Positions 54,067 to 64,000 of a DNA stretch of 64,000 nt are shown here, piece after piece. The DNA comes from Patagioenas fasciata. Taxonomy: Eukaryota; Chordata; Aves; Columbiformes; Columbidae. The notes beneath the pieces were generated by a model. The model was given only the letters and a program-made list of their open reading frames with translations. It ran no database searches and had not been told where the DNA came from. Location: assembly GCF_037038585.1 (NCBI RefSeq), contig NC_092521.1, forward strand, positions 108,020,105 to 108,084,104, given 5' to 3'. The translations under genes were made by a program, and so were the position numbers. Numbering within the stretch: position 1 is the first letter of the stretch; each line of letters starts with the position of its first letter.

Positions 54067-54715
54067 TGTCCTGGTTTTGTTAAAAAACAAGTTTCTCTTT
54101 TAGTGAATTTGCCTGTCAGCTAAAGCCTTCATATTAGCTGCATTTTCCTGGAGAACCAGATACATGTTTTGGTAAACCTAGCAATGGAATGCAAACTTAT
54201 TGATAAGCATGGATGGACATCTCGCAAGAGGGGCAACGAGAAACTGGTGACCAAGAAACTGACCAGCTGTGTGTAACATTCCATTCACATGAATACTTCA
54301 TATAAAGTGGGAGATTGCAAGGATCTTGTCCCTTTTTCCTTTTTCCTTATGGCTGACATTAGGAGAGGACCTTGCTGGTCATCCCTGTGAACTGAGGCCT
54401 AGTGAGAGACTGAATCCAGCTCCGGTTGGCTGCAGAGTCCAATCCAGGACTTTGGGTGCCGGCTCTGCAGTTGCTGAGACTTACAAGATCGGTTTTGTAT
54501 ATTTTGTATTATTTTCTCTATTCTTATTAGTAGCATTAGTAAAACATCTTTATTTTTTCCAACTCTCTTCTCTCTGTCCTTCTTTCCCTCCCGATCGCCT
54601 GTCCTGAGTGGGAAGGGGGGAGAGGGAGGGGCAAAAGGGGGAAGTGGGGGGGAGAGGAGGTTAACAATACATCTGCCAGGGTTTGATTGTCACCCCCCAG
54701 TCTTAACCCTCGACA
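54067..54715 (+). repeat. ERV 3' LTR (649 bp)
   Basis: Begins TGTCCTGGTTTTGTT right after the polypurine tract and ends CTTAACCCTCGACA, that is TG...CA. A TATAAAG box lies at 54301-54307 and an AGTAAA polyadenylation-like signal near 54537, giving a normal U3-R-U5 layout. A G-rich tract (GGGGGGAGAGGGAGGGG type) lies at 54610-54660. The next bases are GTATT; without the 5' LTR the target duplication cannot be confirmed. Confidence 0.82.
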
Positions 54716-57700
54716 GTATTGCAGAGATTTTCAAGGGGTGATAGGATTAGATCTGTAAGAATAATCCCTTATCGTGGCAGAAACTCAAAATATTTGTAAA
54801 CTCTGGTAGACCAACACACAGATCAAGATTGGTCCTATGCTCATTACTCCTACCTTCATCTTTGGCCTTGCTCCAGCCACATCCCTATGGGCCTCAGATT
54901 CAGTATTGTTTTAGCACACTAATTAGATACCCTGCATCATGAACTGGGGTTCAGAGCTAAAGGAGGATATATATACCATGTTCTATACTACTTTTTTTAA
55001 TATACGTATAATAATACAGGCTGGAGCCTTGCTGACTCTTCCAGAGGACCCCATCTGCAGTGAAGACCCACTTTTAATGTACTAGGACAGGTCTTTAAGA
55101 ACTGAAGAGGATTCCTTTATGTAGCTTGCGTTAATTTGTTTGTTGTGAAACACTGCTCTCCTGACTAGCTCTGTTAAATTTAATGCTGACTTCTTCCCTT
55201 TCATTATCCACTGTGTGTTTAGCTGTGTCTTTATAAATTAAAACTACAATAAAAATATTTGACATATTAAGTGGTGGAGTTAGTCTTACTACAGAAGCTT
55301 TTATGATTACTTATATATGGTTACTTTTAAATTAATTTTGACTGAAAAAAGGTGACAAACATTCTACAGTGTGCTTCAAATATAGTGTGCTACACAACAT
55401 TGCAACATCTAGTGTTAGTTATGGGGCTATGGGCATTTGTTAGAAGCAGCAAATTACCTCATTAGACACTTTAACATGTCCCATAAAACATGTTCCCAAG
55501 AGTGCTTGAGGAATGCAAGACAACACATGATTCAACAAGTGTGTTCACAAGCTCTTTACATCTACCAGTGTAAACAATAAGAGGTGGCTCCTTCCATTGT
55601 GTAGGAATGGAAAAGTAGCTAATGTTTGTGAAAGCATTATCCTCAAGAAAAACAACTTCTCCTTGAGAAGAAATCTTTGATCAATATTGCTGATCTTGGC
55701 AAACAATAGTATAGCTCCTGTCTCAGAAAAGAACTTGGTTCATCAGGACAATAATTCAAAGCACTGAGAAATAAACCTTGCTTGATTTCCATGCAACCTT
55801 AATCTATCCAAAGAAAATACAGGAGTCTGGAGCCAATAAATGAGTCTTCGAAGTGAACTAATCTCGCAATAGGGCTGCAGTGGATGGAAATAAGGTCACA
55901 AAGACATCTCTTTTTTCCTTTACCTTATATTTCCTAAGAGAAACACATAGTTTATTTTTAATAATGTTTTCCTGAACATCCCTGGACTCATACAGTTTTT
56001 AAAAGTGTCACAACTGTGGACAGGAAGCAGTAGTAAAAAACATGTTTGGTGATGTAAATTTCCCAGTGACAGCTGGGCTTCCTGGTCAAAATCAACCAAC
56101 TAAATATGACAGTATGCCATTCATTTTATTTGAAAAACTTATTTTTGTTCTCTGTACCATGCTGGCAAGCTCTCCAATTCATTACAGACTTACAAGAGTC
56201 CACCGAAGACAAAGTGATATCACAAGTCTAACTAAATTTCTCATTAGTATATACTGCTTCTGTTTTCTTCCCAGGAGATTTAATAAGCCTATAACACTTC
56301 AAAATTACCAGAAACCATGTGTAGTGACTACTTCCCTCCCCCCACCCCCCCCCATAAATGCAGTAATAAATGGCAGGACATTTCAGAGACTGAACGAGTG
56401 ATCAGACATGATGTAGTTGCGCAGAGGGACTTTGTTGTTTCATCTGAGGGAAAGCTTACAAATTGGCAGTTACGTAACTGGAAAGTGGAACAGAAATACC
56501 ATCTTTTGAGCTTTTCCAGACATGGTGAAAAATGTTTTTCTAATTTCTCACTTTCTGTTTTAAAGCTACATCATGATTTAGTATGCTGAATTAGCTAAAT
56601 GTTAAAAATCATTAAAATTATTAGTTCAGAGCAAAAAGCTTTCCTGCCTCTGAAGGCAAGAGATCATGACAGAAATATTTAAAGACTTGTAATGTTCACG
56701 ATTATTAGCTTACTTGAAAATAATCTGTTCCAGGACTAAAGTTCATTTTATTTACTTCTGTTCAGACAACTTTATGAAAAGTCACCTGAAAACTGATTTC
56801 TATAAATTTCAGACAAGAAAATTATCTTGCTGTTTGTTTTGTTTTGATGGGCTGACCATTTCCATTCATAAAAATTTATTTCAGTTTAAATTTTCTACCA
56901 ATAAGTCTCTTGCCTCTCTCTATATTTCATCTTTCTAATCCAACTTGTTCATCTAAAGATGAACCAATATTGCAATTTCCTAACATATGGTGATATGTCA
57001 TCTTATTCAGGAACCTACAGATGCTGAAATAATGTTATGCCCCATATAATCTGATATATCAATTACATTTGTCATGTGGAACATCTGTGTTGAATTGCTT
57101 TTGGTAGGCCTGATCAGGGAATAAGACTTTGCTATGGTGACAATATGGATTTAAAAATAAAAATACAAATTATGGCCATGGATGACAATACTATCATATT
57201 CTGAAATATCTCTATTCCAGCTAACAAAGATTTAGGGCTACCCCTGACAAGTGCTTAGCACATGATGGTTTCAACTTAGTATTTCGAATAATCTTATCTC
57301 TCAGTACTTCACACTAAGATGGCCTTTAAGTAAAAAAAAAATAAATAAATAAATAAATAAATAAAAGGATGCCTCTTTGCATAAGGTATTATTTACACTA
57401 CATTTTTTTTATTCAGGTTACAACCTTTTACTATACACTCAGTTTATGACCATATGCAAGCAGTTAAATGGTTTATGGCAAAGCGCTGCTTAGTCAAATC
57501 TTGTATAGGAACAGTGTCAACCAAAGTCCTGATCTAGCAAAATACTTCAATATTGGCAGTACTGTAAGCATGCAGTTATTTCTTTTGATATTGAAAATAT
57601 TGTGCATCAGTGTAATGCTGAATCAAGACCATATAGTGTTTCATCTGTGCTGGTTGTCTAGACTCTGTTACAGATGTTCTTCTATAAAGGCTTTGGCAAA

Positions 57701-60700
57701 CTGCACATTTGTGCTCCAAGTGGAAACCAGTTCTCATCTTGCTGGTTTCTCAGTAACCCACCCCAAAACTATAGTGTTAGGAAAGGCTGAGGCTTAGAGG
57801 CACAAGAAAATTAGGATAATTCAGTCCTTGGCAAGAAGGCGAGGAATGCCTCCTGAATTTTGTATGCCTCAGTGCATCTGCGAAAGTGGGTCTCAATGGT
57901 TTGCTGAATGGCTTTGAAGCAACTAACAAGAATTAACTCTTATTTCTCCCCTGCAGCCTAAGTTTAAAGTTAACACTCAAAATAAGACATTTTGTATGCT
58001 AGAAATGTAAATAACAGCCACTTTCTATGCTTCCAAAATGCAGTAAGGAATGTGAAAGCAGGTTTTTTTAAAAGACTGCAAAGCGCTAGGATGGAAGGAT
58101 TCAAAGTTTGGAAAAATACTCATTTTTTTTTTGTTTCAGGGGAAAATAATAGTAATCACTATGTTACCCTTGAACTAACAGCATCTGTTTTTAATTTTTA
58201 TTCTAAGGTGTCAGTCAAGGCTAATGAGGAATTTTAACTTCAGTTGAAGGTCCTCTGACAGTTATGTGGTCCTTGAGAAAGTACTTTAATAAGGCATTGA
58301 ATAGCACTGGGCAAGAACGCACACACACATTACTGTATATATTCAAGCACAAGTATGCTTATGTTGCTACGAAAGTCAGGAATGACCTAAGGGAGCCATG
58401 TTTGGATTCAGTTTACGTTTATAGTAATGTTTAGGCTATTATAAAAATCTGAGCCAGAGATTCTCATTTAGAAGGTTTTCCTTCTAGACGTTCCTTGTAT
58501 TGTAAACCTTTTTCAAGGTCAGTTACATTAAAAGTAGGATGAGAAGTTGAAGTTCCTTCTGAGTTTGGGTTCAAACCACAGCATTTAGGCAGATTTTAGT
58601 TCAAAAAACCTGTGTGTTTGTATTTCTCCTTGAAAATAGTATTCCTTTATATCAAAAATATTGGATTATTTCCTGTGAGAACATACTTCATTACTTTTGT
58701 TCAAGTTGAGCGAATACCTGAAAACATAGTTTTTAGATTACCAGCTACAATAGTAACATTTTGCTATCTCTGCTATTTACCCGCTGGTTTAAAATTCATG
58801 TAGAAACTGGTAAGAACATCTAATGTAGAGCCATTAAGATTGCTTTGCTTGTATTAATGTAATTTAGTTCAGTAAAAGGCATAAACCAACTTATGTGTTT
58901 ACAGTGTGGGCTCATGGCTGTTTTACAACATCAATTTTAGATTGATGCTGGTTAGAATACTTGAACTTCATAGTACAGACAAAGCTTGCTATAGGAAATA
59001 GCCAAGTATCCTCCTTGATGCAATATGTATGTGGTGAGATGTAGTTTGTGAATTGTGTCTCAGCTGGAAAAAATTAGCTCTCCCAGCATTTCAGAATTGT
59101 GATCTCTGCTGTTTTGTACCACTAGTGCAAGGAAACAAACCAAAACATTTTGAGATACTGAATATGTTTCCAACTACTATGTGTGAAGAATTTTCCTTTA
59201 TGTGTTTCTATTCTATTTCCCTCTCTACCCAGAAAATGCTACTTGACAATGAACTGCCGTGAGGAGAGCCAGGTTACTCAAATAATTATAATTGACCCAT
59301 TTTACAGGGAGTTTTTCCTGCTGATTTGGGAGTTTTCTCTGATTTCACATAGTGGTCCCTGAACCACCCTGACTTCTGGAGAGCAATGTAATACACTACA
59401 GAGGAAATTCTCAGACTAAAAATTACTGGAAAAATCAAAATATGTCTGAGGAACAAAATATGTTGAAAAACAGGCAAATTTTTTCACAGAGTTCTACAGA
59501 GAACATTTATCTGGTATGATAACTCATAACCAAGGCCAATACTCAAGAGACCAGTTTCTACAGAAGTATGCAAGAACCTCTAATCAAGAAAAAGCATTTT
59601 TTTCTAATCCTCTTTAGCTTTTTGTTGTTGCATTAAAATTATCCTCTGTTCAAGATCATTACCCACAAAAACACCGCTTGAGTTTTGTCCCCCTGATATG
59701 GCAAGAATTTGCACAACTCACCAATGCCTGAAGTAAAATATGGTTTGTTTCAATATCTTGATTACCTTTCATCACTGTTAAAACTCATCTCTTATCTTAA
59801 TGAGTGTAAGTAGGGTCCCAAATTGACTTCCTCTCTGCTATAATTTTACATCCCTCTCTCATAACTCCATCTATTCATCTCCTCTTTTCTCTAAACAGGC
59901 CCATCTTTTCCATGAATCGTTTACTTTCCTTATCTGTGTTGTTTTGGTTTGGTTTTATTCAGAAAGCACAGATGAATAACAACTTCCTTTTGAAGAATGG
60001 GCTTAACTTTTAGTTTGCCACGAAACATGTTCATTTCCATTTTTATAGATCCTAATGATTCATCCGCATGCTGAGTTCCTTGCTGTCAATGGAGCAGACA
60101 CTTCCACTGAGTTACCCATTGCATTGCTTAGGTTTTCTATTTTGTTACATACATTTTTTTCATCAAACAGTATACATATGTTTCCTGTTGGCTTCCACTG
60201 GGTCATTCTGTCTGCATTGGTGCTTTGTAGGTCATTCATACAAGTCACTGTGAAGACATTATCTGGACTTTTGTATTATTTTAACTTTTAATATGGTCAC
60301 TCAGTCTTGCTCAGAGTGTGACCCCAGCCAATGGGCCACTCACTTGATACACCTGAGTGTCAGTAAGGATGCTTATCCTTGGTCCGTCTCCCTCAGTTCC
60401 TGCTCCAAAAATCTAATGAGATGAAAAATTGAGGTGAAGTAATTAACTCACCTTACTGAGTACGAGTGACGAGGATTTGTAAGTGCAGCTGGTAAATTCA
60501 TTGCAATAAGAGTGAAACTTGGACAGAGAGGCAGATGCAAGTCCCAAGACTTCCAGAAAAGTAGCCAGATGAAGAAAGGGCTAGCATTTTTTGTTGTAGA
60601 TTCCTTTGTTTTACAAATGATATAGAGCAACTGTGATGGTTTGATCCCGGAAAGGTATATCTACCTTGCAATCTGGATCAAAATAACATTATAAACAAAC

Positions 60701-62525
60701 CTAAAGCACAGCTTTTGTGATAGATACTAGAATCTCCTCTGGAGAGTGAAAATATAATTAAACCCTTCATTTTCCTTTCAGTCCTCCTGCCCTAGCAGAC
60801 CTTTTCACAGCAACAGAGATACAGAAACAGAAAACACATGGCAGCAGATGACAAAGTGGATAATTTGTCATCACGAACACATTGGGAAAACCACATATTT
60901 ACAATTATTTCTGTTAGATATGAATACTTTTGCTGACTGGTCTTTGCCGAATGGAATTTATGTGCCCTGCTCTGATTTTCACTGAGGCTTACTACCCAGA
61001 TCTTGTCCCAGAGACCATAACCCTCTACCTTTTTTGCCAAATAGGTGGTAGCACTTACAGTCTTCTCTCTTTCTGTCTGTCCCAAATAACAGACCCATAC
61101 CCTCAGTACCATCAATGTCAGGGAGAACTGCATCAAATGAAAGGGAATTTTTTACACACTCATGATACTACCATACAAATGTTTGACGTAATATTTAAAT
61201 TGGCCAGCTTGGATTTCTGCAGGTACATCTTTCCTTTCTGGATTCTGTTCACTTCAAGACTAGGGTTTAAATTGCTGTTCAGATTTAGTGGCAATATTTT
61301 TTTATTTTCTGGATTTTTTTGTTGTTGTTAAAATCAGCTGTCGTGTACTTTTTTTTTCTCTAGTCACCCTTGCAAAGATAGAGAAATCAGTCTGCAGTCT
61401 TAAGAAATCCATCTTTAAAACCATCATACAGATGTGACCTCCCTTATAAAATATCTTCCCTGGATGCTAGTCAGTTTTACTAGAGAGAAATGTTTCTGTA
61501 AGTTCTTTACACTCTATGCTCTTCCCCACCTTTCACCATGTCACATCTGGGTGTAATTTGCATTTTTCTGCGGCAGTTTTTCCCTTCCAATTCTCCTTGG
61601 CTTCTTAAAAGTAAAGTTCTTGGGTTTTTTTTTCCCCCTGGTTCTATTTTATTCTCTGCAGGTTAGGTAATGCTTACTGACTACCTAAATCTTACACAGG
61701 TGCAAGTACTATTTTTTAATGTTGCCTTTTGTCAAAAGCCATCATCAGCACCCTTTTGTATTCAAAAGAGTGAAATGTAAGAGTTGTGCTTCAAAGGAGG
61801 TCATAAAATACTGGCAAAGTAACAATTTACCGGGAAGATGTTGACTAATTCAATGAAAAGCTAAGCTTTAGGGAGAAAAAAGTAGTTACTTGTAACATAT
61901 GGCGGAGGAAGGTAAAAAAACAACTCTTTGTGGAGTATTATATGATATTACACACTTGTAGAAAACACTGTCATGCATTGACTCCAGGGGGATTCATCAG
62001 CGTGCTCAAGTGAAGCATGTAGTCAGCTTCAGAGGTCCAGACGTGCCAATCAAGAAGAGACATCTTGTTTCCCCTGCCACTGGAGTGCTGAACTTCTGCT
62101 GTGATACCTGGCAGTGGCTTAGCTCCAGATAGCAGCACTGTACAATCACTTAGGAACCTTCTGAAATGTCCAGGGAAGCGGTACAAATCAGACAACTAGG
62201 GTTAATCACTAGGGTTTCAATTTGGTCCCATAGCCAGATGTGTCACCTCTATTTTCAGATGGTCTCCTGGAACCATGGCTTTTTTACTTCTGCCAAAAAA
62301 AGCCAACACCAGAAATTCAGTGCTCTGTACACCATATGTAGAATAATTATTCACTTTTATTTCAGAGGCAAATGCACCATATACTGAACTATCTACTGTA
62401 AAAGCTGCAGTAGGTAATAAGAACTGACAGTCACACCACTAAGAGAGTATCTGAGAAGATACAGACTACAGACTACTAGATGTGGTGGTCAACCTGTTGG
62501 GAAAAGCAGATGCCTAAAAAACGTT
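54716..62525. other. intergenic, no gene recognised
   Basis: 7.8 kb of AT-rich DNA with no exon, RNA gene or repeat family that I can support. It contains an (AAAT)n microsatellite (57331-57366), a C-run (56339-56352) and a CA-run (about 58317-58330). In other vertebrates further Y RNAs lie in this part of the locus, but none was found here by motif. Confidence 0.5.
57331..57366 (+). repeat. (AAAT)n microsatellite
   Basis: A-run followed by seven tandem AAAT/ATAA units. Ordinary simple repeat. Confidence 0.93.
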
Positions 62526-62622
62526 AAAAAGACCAGTCAAGGTTAGCAGTGGGGTGGAATATAGAAAGGTTAGTTTCACTAACAGTAATAATTTCTTTTA
62601 ACCCACTACCATCGGACCAGCC
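62526..62622 (-). ncRNA. RNY4: Y4 RNA (Ro60-associated Y RNA)
   Basis: On the minus strand it opens GGCTGGTCCGATGGTAGTGG, the same 20 bases as human Y4, and closes CTTGACTGGTC then five T. Length is 97 nt, close to human Y4 (about 95). The terminal stem GGCTGGTC pairs with GACTGGTC (two G-U wobbles). GGTAGTGGG pairs with CCCCACTGCT to form the conserved Ro60-binding helix. The loop (TTAGTGAAACTAAC and CTATATTCC) is diverged from human, as expected for a loop. TATA, PSE-like and octamer elements upstream support an active gene transcribed in the same direction as RNY1. Confidence 0.95.
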
Positions 62623-62644
62623 ACCAAATTTCTTGCTCTGGCTT

Positions 62645-62653
62645 TTATATAAA
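62645..62653 (-). promoter_or_regulatory. RNY4: RNY4 TATA box
   Basis: TTTATATAA on the minus strand, 23-31 bp upstream of the RNA 5' end, matching the RNY1 layout. Confidence 0.88.
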
Positions 62654-62668
62654 TTACTCAGATCACTG

Positions 62669-62688
62669 TCCTACCCAGGTTAGGATGA
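62669..62688 (-). promoter_or_regulatory. RNY4: RNY4 proximal sequence element (PSE)
   Basis: Minus strand TCATCCTAACCTGGGTAGGA, 47-66 bp upstream with 15 bp to the TATA box, exactly as at RNY1. The ATCC-T-AC core is shared with the RNY1 PSE. Confidence 0.7.
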
Positions 62689-62832
62689 TCTTTCTAACTA
62701 ATCCAAGTAAAGCAGATGATTAATGCACAGTATACACTTTGTATATACGAGCACCAATAGAGAATCTCTCTGTCCCCTTGCCATGTTTCTTTGGCAGTTC
62801 AGATGTCAGAACTCATTCTTGGGTTGCAACAA

Positions 62833-62840
62833 ATTTGCAT
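62833..62840 (-). promoter_or_regulatory. RNY4: RNY4 distal octamer
   Basis: ATTTGCAT on the + strand (ATGCAAAT on the minus strand), 211-218 bp upstream of RNY4. The adjacent CATTCTTGGGTTGC (62814-62827) is a weak ZNF143-like match on the downstream side, mirroring the ZNF143/octamer pair at RNY1. Confidence 0.78.
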
Positions 62841-64000
62841 GATGGGAAATATAAGCAAATTACTGAGTTGTAAACTCTTCTGTGCTCTGAAAACGTTGTT
62901 TGAGTTGAGCGACTATCAGGAGAGAGGTGTGTTTTGTTACTGGTTTAAAAATAATATTGGGTGCTTTGAAAATGATGCAGAGAGATGGATTTTGTGGGGC
63001 TTGTTTTACTTTCTGAGCTCTTCCGGCTATAATTAAGGAAAAAAAAAAGCACTCCAGAAACCTGTTGATAAAATACAGCAGATGGCAGCAATGTACAAAG
63101 GAAACATGATCCTTTGCTTATCTCAGGATTACCCTGAGCATACAGACTTCACCCTTCCTCACACTGCCTGATCCAGAGCTGCTGATGTCTCCGTTTTACT
63201 CATCTGGATTTTGACTCACTTTGGTCTTTTTGTCAGCAAGTCTCAAATCAAAAATCAGGCAGGAATATTCAAAGCTGAATGCCTTAACAAGTTCAAAAGA
63301 ACATCACCGAGATGCTGTCAGCATAAATAAATAACCTGAAAATAAATAGCTGTTGATATTAAGACATACCTACTCGAAAAAAGAATGTCATCTAGACTTC
63401 ATTTTAGCTGTATTTTTAAAGCATCCGTGTCAATCAGTTAAAAGTGTGAATGAGAGAAATCTAATTTAATGGCTTTTAGAAAGAAGTACCTCATGGGTTC
63501 ATGCTTATTTGGAAAAGACAGAGCAGTACAACTCTCCTGAATGCTATCGATTACGAAATTTCATCATCTATTTCCTGCAAAAAGTATAAAAACTTTCAGC
63601 TAAAATAGGGCATGCCTTACTGAGAAACACTGTATTATTGATGTATTTCAAGAGATGATGATGTAATGTTTAGCATCCCAAGAATATTTGACTAAAAATC
63701 AAGGGATAAAACCCCTCCATTTGATGCTGCTCAGAAGACCTTTATGAAGGAGGTCTCCTGAGTCCTTCCCTCTCCTCTCTTCCATGATGTTCCTGCTCAT
63801 TCTCTTTTCTGCCAGATTAGTAACTCCAAACTCCAAGTCACACCCTGTGAGGTTTGTGTTGGAGCAATTTAAGACCCAGCTTTATGTTATAGACAGATTC
63901 AGCAGAATTAGCTAAACGGTGCTGCATCCGATCTTCAGCCACTGCTGAAATACTTATCAAACCCGCAATCAGTGATGCTCTGCATTGATATGTTGGACTG
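62841..64000. other. intergenic, no gene recognised
   Basis: AT-rich DNA to the window edge with no supported gene or repeat. By synteny with other vertebrates this is the side facing EZH2. Confidence 0.5.

Larger units (their letters stand above)
51015..54715 (+). mobile_element. 5'-truncated endogenous retrovirus, ERVL-like
   Basis: Contains pol (reverse transcriptase, RNase H, integrase) followed by a non-coding spacer, a polypurine tract (54056-54066) and a 3' LTR. No gag, protease, env or 5' LTR is seen to the left. Integrase is followed within 370 bp by the polypurine tract, so env is absent, as expected for ERVL-type elements. The LTR begins TGTCCTGGTTT, a start I associate with avian ERVL LTRs. 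The class III assignment is an inference. It lies between RNY1 and RNY4. Confidence 0.88.

Overview
The window is vertebrate nuclear DNA and almost certainly from a bird. It has intron-exon genes with CpG-island promoters, at least eight CR1 LINE fragments (several with the avian 3' end that finishes in ATTCTRTG-type octamers), an avian-type ERVL-like provirus remnant and a mariner element. No bacterial or plasmid features are seen.

The one complete protein gene is PDIA4 (ERp72), on the + strand at 20540-35163. Ten coding exons join in consistent phase to a 648-codon reading frame with a signal peptide, an acidic stretch, three WCGHC thioredoxin active sites and a C-terminal KEEL retrieval signal. 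Its CpG-island promoter (about 20040-20540) has four CCAAT boxes and a near-consensus ER-stress element. A second CpG island (about 2650-3650) contains a candidate first coding exon on the minus strand (3256-3307).

The main discovery is two small RNA genes downstream of PDIA4, both on the minus strand: RNY1 (45148-45259) and RNY4 (62526-62622). Each has a type-3 RNA polymerase III promoter (TATA box, PSE-like element, octamer about 210-230 bp upstream) and a T-run terminator. PDIA4 followed by Y RNAs matches the vertebrate EZH2/Y-RNA/PDIA4 locus, so EZH2 is expected beyond the right edge. No RNY3 was found between them. A 5'-truncated ERVL-like provirus lies there instead (pol 51015-53702, 3' LTR 54067-54715). 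Its pol keeps one frame over 2.6 kb and is broken by four in-frame TGA codons.

Layout: 1-2650 empty; 2650-3650 CpG island; 3.9-20 kb intergenic with CR1 pieces, local duplications, a GC-richer block (11.8-14.2 kb) and A-rich tracts; 20.5-36.7 kb PDIA4, whose intron 1 carries a CR1, a possible hAT fragment and a copy of an unnamed dispersed repeat, and whose intron 6 carries a CR1 split by a mariner; 36.7-45 kb intergenic with two CR1s; 45.1-45.5 kb RNY1 and promoter; 46-48.2 kb duplicated segment and a possible solo LTR; 51-54.7 kb ERV; 54.7-62.5 kb empty; 62.5-62.85 kb RNY4 and promoter; then nothing recognised to the end.

PDIA4 is an ER oxidative-folding enzyme. The Y RNAs bind Ro60 and act in RNA quality control and DNA-replication initiation. 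The two gene sets are neighbours by ancient linkage, not as an operon.
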